Source: Hydnum rufescens UP504 (Eukaryota > Basidiomycota > Agaricomycetes > Cantharellales > Hydnaceae). From it: a stretch of DNA of 64,000 bases. Below are positions 34,501-47,463 of the stretch, in pieces. Position 1 is the stretch's first letter; every line of letters begins with the position of its first letter. The stretch spans positions 720,602 to 784,601 of the forward strand of contig MU128909.1 of assembly GCA_014904985.1 (NCBI GenBank), given 5' to 3'. The translations under genes and the position numbers were made by a program. The notes below the pieces were generated by a model. The model searched no databases. It was not told the origin of the DNA and was given only the letters and a program-made list of their open reading frames with translations.

Positions 34501-37183
34501 TCACGGGGGTGGCTTGACGAGCTTGCAATACTTCAGTGATTTGGAAACCTGAAAATAGTGCCAGTTGGAAATCAGCAATTGGATCCATTACTTGCCAGCG
34601 CTTCCCATTACCTGTCAGAGGGAAGACGGACTCAAGAGCCCGCATTTGCATAATCAGTGCGTCGATCTTGGCATCGATAGCAGCAATGTCGGCTTCCGAG
34701 ATGAGCCGTGTTCGCTCAAAGGTTAGTACGTCGCACGCAGACTTCCAGCAATGCTACAAAAAAGAGGCAGACGGCTTTCGAATCAGCATCGAATGTGACA
34801 TCAGATCGTGGGGATGTAAAACTCACGCCGAGAAGCATGTCAAACTCAGCGAAATCCACATTCGACCCAATGAGCTCATTCGCAACAATAACCGTCGCTT
34901 CGGCAGCCCGTAATCGTTTCCCATAGCTAATCGACTCGTCCATAGCCGCAACATAGTGAAGCCGCATACTTGCCGACAAAGCCAGGGTGTGAATAAAGAC
35001 GAGCTGCGGGTTCACAGGTGCCGACGGGCTGGGAGGGGTAATTTCCCCCATAATGCCTGAATTTCGCACATAAGGCAGCGTACTAGAAAAACGAGAAATG
35101 GCAAAGTCGACAGAACGGAAGAGTGCCCATAGGTTCTCTGACATGCTGCTCGCTTCCGGACCCATCAAAAACGTGTTAACTTGAATTGTTGATTTGATTA
35201 TTCAGGTGGTGCTTACAGTATCGGCCGCCAAGCCGACTAGCGCGCTCGAACAGTGCGGAGGCTTTGAGACGAAGGGTGAAGATGGTGTCCGAGCGACCGG
35301 GCGTCGCGGGGGTGTCAGGTGAATAAAGAAAGCGGACTGTCCCATAGTCTGCTTCATACACTTGACCCTGTATTGAAAGTGGATACATGTGATTAATAGC
35401 TTGTCAGGGTAAGAGTCCCCAGGAGGCTGTGACTACCTGCTGGTACTCTTCGAGTGTTCTGGGCCACACAGTCTCAATCTGAGAGAATGAATCGCACTCG
35501 TCTGGAAGGGCCGCCGGAAGATTTGTCATGATTGAACCGCATCTATCCAACAGAAAGACATGCCAAACTAGCGGTAATAATTAGAGACCGATACGACTGG
35601 GACAACGGATATGGACACATACACGCCAAGATGCGTTCACCGACTTCGATCTGATCCTTTGGTGGATCAAGCATGGAGCCCGCACGACGGATAGACATGT
35701 TTGTCACGGTCCAAGGGGCTTGAGTCCGGCCGCGATCTCGAGCTGATTCTGGCCAGAAAGGAGAAGATATTTGATGCAGACCACAGCTGACAGAAAATCG
35801 AGCAACCTGATCGGGAACGATCAGTAATATCTGGTAAGGGGTGAGGAGGATACAAACCTGGCATGTTTGGTGATAAGCTTCGATGAAGCGCCCGTTCTGA
35901 TATAGATAAAATGCAATAAGGCAGGAGGCTTGTACGAAGTTCCAAAGCCTGTCCGAATGCTCTAGGGAGTCACACTATCACGCGCATCAATGAAATGGTC
36001 CAAGCACAGGAGGTGGGTTACGTACAAGACCCTGGCGGGCTCTTGACAGTAAGAGTGGCTCGTGCTGCCGTAATTCGTCGTTCTTGGAGATATAGCACCC
36101 AAGGAGATAAATAGCATCCATCAGACACGGATGGGGACGGCGTTTTGGATCTGGTGATTCTAGCGACAGGAGAAATCTAGGGACGTGGATGTCGAAATAG
36201 CATCGGCGGCGGAATGGCAAGAAGAGCGAAAGGCTGTTGGAGAATCGACGTCAGTATTAGAGATAGCACCGCGCCGGGGAGAACATACAGATAGCGCTGG
36301 CCATCTGGATTCAAAGGAATGCAATGTGAGGGAGAGTTTCCCCTAAGAGACCAGTTACTCTCCCCAAAGGGCGCATCGGGAAGGAAAACAGGGTCGTCGA
36401 GGTTGAAAGTGGAGGCAGAAGGGGAGGAATATAGTTGACCTGACCGGTAGTCGATGGTAGTATTGGGAGGCCATGGGGAGGAGCTGTCATAGGAATCAAG
36501 GGAGGATTTTGGGAAGCCAGGGGATGCTTGGAGGAATTCAACTTGTCGGGGGAAGTGGTCCCAAAGGTTGAGGAAGGATGACTATCGGGATATAAGCTTG
36601 GAGTAAAGTTGGGCAACTGGTTAGATAACTGGGGGAAGTCGTTTGTGGGATCTGTTAGTACACGGGGATAGGGTGGGGCTGAATCTTGGACATCATCTTG
36701 AGGAGATCGAAAGCCAGAGTTCCTGTCACGACTGCCAGAGGGGCTAACGGGAGGGGGAGCCTCGGAGCCGAAAGAGTGTGTAGAAGAAGGGGAACCGACA
36801 CTCTTTCCCTGGAGCTGGGATAATTTATCTTCTAGTTGGGCGATGCGGCGCTGGAGGATCTGAGTTTTGCTGAGGGCCTTGCCATTGTCGTATGAACACT
36901 CGTGGGCGTGACCAGCGCGCATGCACTGTTGACATGCAGGCTTCGCAGCATCGCACTTGAGCTTTCGCTTGCGACATGCTAGACTGATGAGGAGAAGAGG
37001 GCTCATGAGCGCGACTGGGATCGGGAATTCCAGGAGCCGTACCCACCAAGCGCTCCCGCGTTGCAGAGGACCTGAGGCGTCCTTTGATTTACCCTTCAGA
37101 GAAGAGGGAACGCGGAATGTGGTGCTCTCGCCCTCGCTGGGGGACGACTCACTGCGCTGGGAGGCGCGAGCCGGTGGAGGCAT
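34501..37183 (-). CDS. Zn2Cys6 transcription factor with fungal-specific domain (paralogue 3)
   Basis: Zinc-cluster regulator, same architecture as the genes at 12211-14567 and 23332-25669. The start at 37183 reads MPPPARASQRSESSPSEGES. The cluster is split by an intron inside its first cysteine codon: RGSAC, then LACRKRKLKCDAAKPACQQC and MRAGHAHECSY. A coiled coil (QILQRRIAQLEDKLSQLQGK) and a Pro/Ser-rich linker follow, then HPCLMDAIYLLGCYISKNDE (about 36120), and a C-terminal helical half with FAISRFSSTLPYVRNSGIMG and HTLALSASMRLHYVAAMDES. The last exon ends VSKSLKYCKLVKPPP with stop at 34501-34503. Target genes unknown. Confidence 0.88.
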
Positions 37184-37314
37184 GGTGTTGTTTGGAATGA
37201 GAGATGCGAGCGTCGGAACGAAATCTCAATCAATTCCCATAAGTAAGTCCATGTGGTTTCTATATCCAATAAAGCAAAATAAAATAAATATTGCTACCGT
37301 GATGAGACGAACGC

Positions 37315-37791
37315 CTATTCCGCTGACGACGAGATCGCTCGAGACGACGCCGACACCTCCTTTTTCCCTGTCTGACGCCGCGTCCCTCCCTCTCGCCACC
37401 CGAGCCCAAGCTCGTCCACAACAAAATTCCAAAAAAAGTAAATGGGAAAATTCAAAATGTTTCTTCAGGGTCATCCCTTACATACTGTCTGTATATAGTT
37501 TCATTCATGTTGATCGAGGGGGGAGAAATTAATGCTTACGAATCTGATCGGCCGTAATCCTTGTGGCCGTGCGTCGCTGCCATCATGGATGAGGAGCCCC
37601 AGCTCGCTGGCTGCGGAAATGAGCCCGCTGCGCTCGGTTGTGGGAAGGATATCTCGGCATCTCGCCGAAGCCGCGTCCCCACCGTCATTCCCGCTCTCGG
37701 ATTCGTAGTTAATTTTGATGCAACCTTCCTGCGATGGTACCTGCAGAATTACGTAAAATTCCTCTCGTTCTTCCGGATTAAATATCTTCAT
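37315..37791 (-). CDS. Small hypothetical protein
   Basis: The ATG at 37791 gives MKIFNPEEREEFYVILQVP, followed by an acidic Gly/Ser stretch and SGLISAASELGLLIHDGSD. An intron with GTAAGC donor (about 37536 down to 37440) joins to a last exon reading NFVVDELGLGWREGGTRRQT and ending in SSRAISSSAE, stop 37315-37317. Both exons have a coding look, but I do not recognise the family. It is just upstream of the third Zn2Cys6 gene, on the same strand, with about 130 bp between. Confidence 0.45.
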
Positions 37792-39468
37792 CGGACCACG
37801 ATTTTCGGCAACACCCCTCTCCTATTGACATGGCTGCAACAACTCTGAATCAACGCCAAATCCGCCGATCGGAGATCTTTTATTTTTTTGGCCCCACACG
37901 TTATATAAGCCGTCCTGATCACATCCTGCTAACCAGAATTGGAGGCAGGCCTAGTGAAAATTTCCATTGACCGTGCAACAGTCAGGAAAGTTGACAGGTA
38001 GGCCCCTTATATAGATGGTGTTCCTGCATAGCCCCCTTGGGCGCCTAGCAGATTTCCTTTTCTGGAAACTACGAAAAAACATTGACGCCCATAAAGCCCG
38101 CACAAGTTGTTCATCCCCAACTTATGACCCCGATGCTTCCCCGCGTCACGTCCATCGTACGGAATCTCGACCGCCCTGTTGATAGAATTACCCTCGTTTT
38201 TTCGCGCTTGCTCTTTTTGGCTGTAGGCCCTTTCTCGGCGTCTTCCGCGCCTCCGCGGCTTCCTCTCCCAGAAAATCGAGACCGTCCACAGGTCCCAGGA
38301 TCAGAGTTGTGACAATTGGTCACTACTAAGAACGCTATATATACATGACATCTACAATATTCTCTGGACAGGAATTCGAAAACGATGCAGACGGTCTGAG
38401 TTCAACACTACCGACTGTATCTGGTCGGATCTGACGACAAGCAATTTCGGCACGTGTGGGTTCATGCAGCCAATTAGGTTGATCCTATGTAATGAATGAC
38501 TTTTAGGGGTGGAACGCGGCGGTGGTGGAGCTCTCTCTTATATACTGCTTCGGGCTGCCTACAGGTAAGGGGTGGAATGTGGATCTCGCCTATTCTGGTG
38601 GGACAGGAGGATATTGGTAGATCACGTGGGCCAATCCGGGAAATGCCGGTTGCTTGAAGTCAATAGTACACAACAGTGCTTGACTCACTCCAGCTACTTT
38701 GGTATTTTCCTCTTAGTTCAAAGGAACGACGACGGAGAGGAGAGGCTAGCGAATGGGGGAGCGAGTCGGCGAAGGTCGTGTTTTGCTTCCGACGACTGAG
38801 GAACACGACCGCCGAGACGTTCGCTCGTCCAGATAGCTTCCCGGACATCCGTTTCCCCACCCTCCCACCCTATTGTTTTTTACTAGCTTAGTCATGAGGG
38901 CAGCAATTGATCCCACCCGCACAGTCAGGTCTGCTGCCTCACGCACCGAGCGAAGCAACTGCTTCGCAGTCTCTCACACAATCCTGCTAGTAGAGACAAC
39001 CCGCTAGACGAACGAACGGAAACAAACTCGCTAGCCGAGAATATCTCGTTGTTTTCAAGATGAAAAATTCATTTCTCACCCGCCCACATCCCTTTTGATT
39101 GGGTCAAAACAATTCATTGCATGGTCATTTTAGTTTGTTTCTCGCATGCTCCGAGAACCTGAAGTACATGCTGCTAGCGATTCTTCGATCCGGTTTGTGC
39201 TAAGGCTTCAGCGCTGCCCGGATTGCAAGTCTGGCGGCCCTCCGGATTGTGATTATGTAAGGCACCAGGTTTGGCGAGAATTCGGCCTCCTTGAACTAGA
39301 GTAGACCTAAACCTGAGCTCGAGCATTAAGAAGTACAGCAACTTATCTCGCGCTATGCTAGCAAAAACTACCTGTAGAAATTTCACCAGTTATAGAGGAC
39401 TACCAGCGCTTGTTCCCGTAACTCGAATCCTGTGACCGTAAACTGCCGAAGTACTGCCAGCTAGCGCC
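37792..39468. other. Intergenic
   Basis: About 1.7 kb between the small minus-strand gene and WBP1. Short frames only. A perfect hairpin GCGAAGCA-AC-TGCTTCGC lies at 38950-38967. No RNA gene recognised. Confidence 0.5.
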
Positions 39469-41066
39469 ATGTTCATCCGTGCGCTCTCTATTCTTGGTCT
39501 TGTTCTTCTCCCACTACAAATAGCAGCCATCTCGAGAACTGGCTCGTCTGTTCTTATTCTGCTCGAGCCACAACTGAATCCCGATGACTTTTCTCTATTT
39601 TTCAACGGCCTGAAACGTACGCGCTCCCATCATGAACTGAGCGTCAATCGCTTCTTCTGAAACTTGTTAAAGATCGAGGCTTTAATCTCACCCTCCGCGC
39701 ACCAATGACCGGGTGCCCGCAGTCACCACGCATAATGTACCGTCCTTCTCGCATGTCATCCTCTTCGCACCCACCACAAAAAGTTGCCGAATCATTCGCA
39801 CCCAGCAGGATCCTAACTGACTGTTTCTCCTCTAGCACTTCCCCAGGACTTGTCCCCGCAAGCGATCGTGTCACTACTCTCAGCCAATCCCCCTGTCAAT
39901 TTTTTAATTGCTCTTTCCCCAACTGCTACCCAACTCTCCACATTGGCTGCCGAATTCTCATTGACACTGCCACCACCTAACACTCCACTCATCTCCCATT
40001 TTCCCCCTCGTGAGGGCCCTCGCACTACGATCCCCATCACGATCCCAGTTCGCCCCCCATATCTTCCCAAACTTCCACCCGTCCTCAGCCCAAATCTGCC
40101 GCCGATTCTCTTTTCAGGCGTTCCCCACTATCTCGGTGACAATCCTCTCCTCGTGGAAATCTTGCGCGCGCCACCGGAGAGTTATGCTTCTGATACAGAA
40201 TCAGACAAGGGAGGCGATACGTTGGTTGACGCAGTCGAGAAAGGTGGCGAAGGCCTTTGGGCGGGAAGTGAATTAGGTGTCGTTACCGGATTCCAAGCGA
40301 GATCGGGGGCACGCGTCACTTGGGCGGGCGGAGTAGACGTCTTTTCTGATGCATTCGCAAAGGCAGAAGTCGCACCGTACGTTTGCCATTTTCGTCTAGT
40401 CTTTCAAGAATCCCATTCTCACCTCGGCTATGCTGCAGTGGCCAAAAATATGGGAACGAACGATTTGTCAAGGACGTGGCAGCATGGACATTCCAGGAAT
40501 CGTTGAATCTCCGAGTTGACTATGCCACCCATTATCTACATGGCGACCAGAACAAGACACAGCGTGACCGATACACAGTGAACGATCAATTAGTCTTTAC
40601 GATCCATCTCTCAGCTTTCCATCCTGAGACTGGAGAATGGACGCCTCCTCGTATTGATGACCTTCAACTCGAATTCACCATGTTGGACCCTCACATCCGC
40701 ACTGCGCTTTTCCCCACACACGGAGTACCCGGGGAATTCAGTGTATCTTTCCGTGCTCCTGACAGACATGGGGTATTTAAATTCGTCGTGGACTACCGAC
40801 GCAAGGGGTATGTATTGCGATATCATCGTTTTCCTTGTGTCAAATACTTAATCAGTCCCAGGTTTACGTCGTTGTACCACTCCAGCACCGTATCCATTGT
40901 CCCGCCACGGCATGACGAGTACCCCCGGTTTTTATCGGCTGCCTGGCCGTACTACGCTGGGGCTATCAGCACGAGCCTTGGTTTTCTTGTATTCTCCGTC
41001 ATCTATCTTGGTGGGGAGGTTGACAGGACGATCAAAGGGAAGAGCAAGGGCACAAAAGCACAATAG
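39469..41066 (+). CDS. WBP1: Oligosaccharyltransferase subunit Wbp1/OST48
   Basis: Essential subunit of the ER oligosaccharyltransferase that transfers the dolichol-linked glycan to Asn in N-glycosylation. The ATG at 39469 starts with a signal peptide (MFIRALSILGLVLLPLQIAA) and the family start SVLILLEPQLNPDDFSLFF. After introns: SPQAIVSLLSANPPVNFLIA, HYLGDNPLLVEILRAP, ARVTWAGGVDVFSDAFA, then FVKDVAAWTFQESLNLRVDY and EWTPPRIDDLQLEFTMLDPH. The luminal part ends STVSIVPPRHDEYPRFLSAA, leading to one C-terminal transmembrane helix (AGAISTSLGFLVFSVIYLG) and a short basic cytosolic tail KGKSKGTKAQ, as expected for OST48. Frame is intact across introns. Confidence 0.94.
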
Positions 41067-41565
41067 AAAATAGTGTATTTCATTCCACAACGCAGCTTGA
41101 TCTATACTGTTGGGCGTCGGTATCGCCCTGTGTCTGCGACAAATTCTCTCACCTACAGTCAAACTCCACATCGGAAATCACAAATTAGGGGCACCTGATT
41201 GTCCAGACAGGCTCCATATCAGCCCTCAAAGCATGTAAACTTAATGTTGATGTGCTGATGGGGACAGCAGCAAACATTTGAAGTCGTTAGGGTGACAAGG
41301 GTTGTGAGGGTTGACTTTATCAACAAAGGCACATAGGTTAAGATCGACATTGTCCGTTCCAAAGTTGGTGTCGTGGATGTGCACGCCATTGAACGCCATC
41401 TCTGGTGTGTGACTTCAGTCCAAGGGAGTTGACCCGCGCCGGATCTTGGCATCAGAATGACTAGGCATTTTGTCGTTGTTGCACAAAATTAGGAGAAAAA
41501 CTGCTTCCGCGTGCAATTCACCGCCAAGCTAGCTTGCGCACTTGAGAATCTATCTTTCCCCAACT
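41067..41565. other. Intergenic
   Basis: 3' flank of WBP1 and promoter of the Rab gene. A 77-codon minus-strand frame (41219-41452) has no recognisable motif and is not called. Confidence 0.5.
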
Positions 41566-42617
<1,052 letters not shown>

Positions 42618-43429
42618 CCATATATCGCCCGAAACCACTGTGCTGTACACACCTGAGCTCTCTACCGAATTTAGCCTACCCTTCCTTTCCACTATCGTCC
42701 AATCCACAATTTTCGCAAGGGGAGGGTCGAGGTGACGGAGGATACTATCATACTTTAGAAATTTCCTCAGTCTCACTCGGAGCCTTTCTTCACCTGTTGT
42801 GCAGAACATTACCAGCCAGACTTCCCCACATCCTCTGTTTTCATGACAGTGACCTTTGCCTTCCGTCCCCTTATTTGCCGATCATTATTCCCATGTCAGG
42901 TATGGTTGTGTAGTATATGGAGTACTCTCGGCATCTTGCGAGGGAACGCACTTGTGCTAGTTGCGGGAGACTTTGCGCGCTGTGGGCACCCAGGAGAACG
43001 TTGTGGGACCTGCAGATAGTCCATCTTTTGGCATTGTCGTTTTTCCAGCTTCCATTCCCTTAAGTCGAGGAGTTCTAGTAAACGGTCATAATCTCTAATG
43101 CCAACATCTATACCGACAGACGATGGCCCCTCAACAAGCAATGCTGCAGCTATGCCCCTACCTTCCCTATTGCCCAGAGTGGAACATATCTCAAATCTAA
43201 TTGGAGACCGAAGACGCACACGGACGCCCCACAGCCGTCCGCTATCGACGTTGAACGGTTGAACGAGAAGAAATGATTGCAAATGTCAGTTGGTATGATG
43301 GTTACTTTCGCCTCTTTGATTCATCTCGTCCCTTCTGCATGACCGAGCAATTTCATGTGTCGCCCCTTTGCTTTTGTTCCTCCCAACTCAGCATGGGATA
43401 CATGCCTGACATTGGGTGGCTTTACCTAG
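42618..43429. other. Intergenic with a possible small ORF
   Basis: Between the Rab gene and PFS2. A 54-codon plus-strand ORF at 43098-43262 (starting MPTSIPTDDGPSTSNAAAMP) has a protein-like look but no known motif or support, so it is only noted. The opposite strand has a 128-codon frame that overlaps it and is probably a shadow. Confidence 0.4.
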
Positions 43430-45606
43430 ATGGCTGCCGCGCCTGGAGCACCCGAATTCATTCGTAATCCTAAGAAAATACGGCCGCGACGGACTGTAGA
43501 CTATAACGGGGGCTTGGTGCGGTGGAGAGCGGTATGCTGATTTTTATACGTGCTCTGCTCTTAGTAAAGACCTCATAGAGAGCCTTTCACGTTCGGCTAC
43601 ATTTTTTTTTTCTAGCTACGCAAGATGCGGCCGAATCCAACATATCAGCCCCACCTTCGCCCTAGCCGTCTTATATAATAAATGTGAGCAGACCCACAAG
43701 GCTTTGTTTCTCGTGTCTGAATAAATTTCCTCCCCTGGCCCTAGTTGCTGCCCCCGAAGGCTTACCCGAATAATCCCACAACATCCTTATGCACTAAATT
43801 CGTACATACGTCAACCAATAAGATCCGCTTCCCAGTTAATGTCGTCACAGTATGTTCTCTTCACCCTTGTTGCCCACCACCCCCGAGGCTAACGCAGCCT
43901 GCGAACACTGTTATTCCGTAGTGGACACCGGAGGGCCGTCGAGTCCTTACAGGTTCGACAAGTGGAGAGTTTACTCTTTGGAATGGATTGACGTTCAATT
44001 TCGAAACCATTCTCCAGGTACGCCTCTTTTCAGCATGAATCATCGCTCATGCATGTTGTTGCATGATTGGGACATGCGAGGAGAGCAAGATTTGAGAACT
44101 TTTTTTTTTCCTTCTTAATAGGCTCACGACTCTGCAATAAGGGCTTTCCAATTCTCGCACTCCGGAGCCTATCTCGTCTCAGCAGATCAATCTGGTATTA
44201 TCAAGTATTTTCAACCCAATATGAACAATTTGGCAGCTTGGGCAGGGCACCGCGAAGCTATTCGTGGACTTAGCTATAGTCCGGATGACGCCCGCTTTGC
44301 TACATGTAGCGATGACCAGACTATCAAGATATGGGCGTTCGACGAGATGCGGGAGGAAAGGACCCTAACTGGTACGTTAGCCTGTATCCATGTGCCCCCC
44401 CCCCTCCCTGAGCCTGCACGTGAAGGAATTTGTGCTCATTTGACGTTCTAAATTTGATAGGCCATGGATGGGACGTGAAATGCGTGGAATGGCACCCAAC
44501 AAAAGGCTTGCTCGCTTCTGGTAGCAAGGACAATTTGGTCAAATTCTGGGATCCTCGGACTGGACAGTCTCTCTCTAGCTTGTAAGGTTCCAGATTTTCT
44601 TAACGTTTCTGGACTCGTAGAGTATTTATTCCGTTCCATCATTTTCCTTTCCCTTTCCAGACATTATCATAAGAATACTGTACAGGCGATCTCTTGGAAT
44701 CCCAATGGCGACTACTTAGCGACGGCCTCGCGAGACCAGACTGTGCGCGTATTTCGATATCCGCGCCATGAAAGAATTTCAAGTGTCAAGGGTCACAAGA
44801 AAGAAGTTTGCTGTGCGTAATATCATCATTTCTGTCCCCCGTCTAGCGGAACTTATGAAAAGTATTACATTTTCCTCGTTGTACTCTCAGCTCTGGCATG
44901 GCATCCTGTGCACCACGACCTTCTCGTCTCAGGCGGGGCGGAAGGCTCGCTCATGTATTGGCTGCTCTCGTCACCGATACCTCGCGCTGCCCTCGACCAA
45001 GCACACGATAGTAACGTCTGGTCCCTCGCATGGCATCCCCTTGGACATGTCCTCTGCTCCGCATCGAACGATTACACAGCGCGCTTCTGGTGTCGCGATC
45101 GGCCAGGCGACGTTTCGAGCGTCTTTCGTCAAGGCGGGGAGAAGCCTCCCGCTGCAGGCCTCGGCGATGGCGCGGACGATGACGATTACGTCCCTGGATT
45201 CGGTTACCTCAATCAGCAATCGCAGAATCAGCAGAATCAGCAGAATGGAGGTGCGTTTGGAGAGGGGCATGACTATGATGGTCATGCAGGTCAGAGTGGT
45301 GAACCGTGGTCCGGTGCTGGAGCAGAAGGTGCTGGGGACGATTATTTCATCCCTGGTTTTGGTGGTTCGTCGCGCCCGTCAGCTGGCGGCGGGGGTGGTG
45401 GTGGTGGTGGTGGGAGACAACAGGACGCTCCATTTGGAGGCGGTACCAGTGGAAGTGGCTATGCGGGCAACGGAAATCGTGAAGATGAATGGGAGGGGGG
45501 TGGTCGAGGGAATGGCACCAGTCATTATGGTGGGGGATTTAGGGGAGGGCGTGGACGAGGGGGGCGGAGAGGAGGCTGGCGAGACCAAAATGAATCGCGA
45601 TATTGA
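43430..45606 (+). CDS. PFS2: Cleavage/polyadenylation factor WD40 subunit Pfs2 (WDR33)
   Basis: Scaffold WD40 protein of the mRNA 3'-end processing complex that helps recognise AAUAAA. The ATG at 43430 gives [20 protein letters not shown], then [14 protein letters not shown]. Introns connect to [34 protein letters not shown], then blades with [60 protein letters not shown], and [20 protein letters not shown]. The C-terminus is Gly/Arg-rich with a poly-Gly run, two (D)[19 protein letters not shown] motifs, and an [13 protein letters not shown] tail, stop 45604-45606. At 44752-44790 a conserved stretch reads in the wrong frame between a TTT at 44752-44754 and GTGTC at 44784-44788, consistent with a +1 and -1 pair. 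Its 3' end lies in a duplicated block. Confidence 0.93.
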
Positions 45607-46553
45607 TCGTTCTTTGTCTCCTCATTGTGGCGCCATGTATTGCATTGAACGGCGAGGGTCCAGAGACTTCCCACCCAAAAGAGTCGCATATCCCAATAGT
45701 GTTCTGACTGCTCGCAACCAACAGACAACATATTGCTAATATTCTCAATGCTAGATGAAAGAGAACATATAGGAAGCTGCAAATAATGATGGGCACTAGT
45801 ACAGAAGTGATACATGTGAATTGATGCATAGGCGAGGTGTAGGAGAGGGTGCATAGGGACTGAATGTGTCATATAACCGTGTATGTGTATACGGCATATG
45901 AGCTGGAGGGTGCTCATCCAATGAAAGGCATTTGATGGGCGGCTGGTTAATAGGGGCAATTGGAAGTTCATAATTGTGTGATGGGCCTTGGAGAATCATC
46001 TTTTCCCAAGGAAACCAAGGATGGTGCTCTCCTTGGATTCTAAATCTCATCCAGGCCATCAGTGAAATCGATTGTGCTTCGGAGGCTCCGAAGTCCGGCT
46101 TCCGGCCATTCAAAGATCTCCACTGGAGCACAATTGATTTGGCTGACATGGTGCGGGCGATTTATTTGTTGAATAGTAGATGGAGTGGGGGTGGAGCGAC
46201 CATTTCCGACATACCGGAAACCGAGTGCAATCGACAAGCCACATCCACGTGCAAAGCAGAGAAGAAACAAAATCTCGTCATCAACAAAACCAATTGGAAA
46301 GGGATCAGTTGCCGTAAATGGGACAACACGACAACACAAACAAGCTTACTGAGCGATAAAAACCCATTTTGAGTAATTATTTCGGTGCCGTCCCTGCACT
46401 CTCCCCTAGGACGGGCACGCTTTCCCTTGTGTCGGGATCCATGCTCAGATCATTCAATATCATCCCAAGGGGGAGCCTCGCCAATGCTGCAAGCGGCGAG
46501 ACAGAAGATGACTGTTCGCTCGACCGGGATGTTGTAGATGGTGTAGATGAGGA
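45341..46553. repeat. Segmental duplication, copy A
   Basis: From the last part of PFS2 across its 3' flank to a fragment of the C-terminus of a minus-strand gene. It aligns in the same orientation with 49285-50352, with scattered differences and about 110 bp extra in copy A near 46060-46170. Shared blocks include attatttcatccctggtttt, caacatattgctaatattct and gttgtagatg. Together the copies flank 2.7 kb of unrelated DNA carrying an SRPK-like kinase gene. Confidence 0.85.
46377..46553 (-). pseudogene. C-terminal fragment of the PP1 regulatory subunit gene
   Basis: Reads SSSTPSTTSRSSEQSSSVSP then LPLGMILNDLSMDPDTRESV in the minus direction, matching the C-terminus of the 951-residue gene at 50137-52992 (TTSGSSEQSSSVSSP, LPLGMRLEELSSDADTRAS). 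Everything upstream of the fragment is absent here. It is one half of duplication copy A. Confidence 0.75.
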
Positions 46554-47463
46554 AATACTGCAGGAATATCGACGGACGTCATACCCAGAAATTACCGTAG
46601 GACTTAAATGGGCCAAGGTCAAACCACCGGAGTCGTAGTGCCATCACATCCAATTCCGGCACAAGCATGGGGAGCCGGCCCAGACATAGAATTATTGCCA
46701 TAAGCAGTAGGTCCTGAGTGTCGTCGGGATAGCAACTGAGATTCACGATACTGATAGCTCTCTGGACCCGGAAAAAAGTGGTTGGGGGTTCTCCCCTACG
46801 CGAAAGGACTCGGAGGAAATCGTGAGTGCCGAATTTGGCATAGCGGCTAATTGCCACCTCTCGCACGACTGCGAGACCGCAAGTCCACTCTTTATGTGAG
46901 CGAATATATTAGCTAGCCAGTCCTCATTGATGAGCTAATCCATGAAGGGAGACATGATTTCAGAGCTGTCGGACTGTGATGGCGGGATGTGCCGGGACGG
47001 AGGCGCCAACTCTGATTCTGCGACCATAGAAGTGAATTGAGTTGCAACCGCGACGCGAGTGTGGTATTGGCAGAGTAAGTCCGCAGCCGAGTCTGATTGG
47101 CCCCAGCTTCGGAGGCACCGATGGAGCATCGGAGGTCGCAGCTGACTCCGACGTCAGCCGACAATGCGGCGCCTAATTGGCGCTTCCAGTTAGGCCTGTA
47201 TTGTCCTCTTTGGCGATCTATCGCCTACAAACCACTGTATTTACATGCACACCCTGCTGATTTGCACCCACCGACCATACCTTCCTACATGTGGGCCCAC
47301 CCATAGTAATGGCATTTGGGCAGAGGGTCTTTTGACCCTGGCCTGGCCAATCAGAGGGCTATTCAGGCCATTTTTCAAACACTGCGCTGGTGTAACGGGT
47401 GGTTTCACACTCGCTAGTAGTATCCTTAACTCTAGCGCTGTTCTTGGCTCTAGTCCGAAACAA
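46554..47463. other. Unique DNA between duplication copy A and the kinase gene
   Basis: About 900 bp with only short or doubtful frames, including a minus-strand 95-codon frame that I cannot support. Likely promoter of the kinase gene and inserted flank. Confidence 0.4.

Noticed and set aside
42896..43282. 128-codon minus-strand open frame upstream of PFS2
   Set aside because: Overlaps a plus-strand ORF and lacks recognisable motifs; probably a shadow.
46579..46866. 95-codon minus-strand frame before the kinase gene
   Set aside because: No domain and crosses a duplication breakpoint; not supportable.
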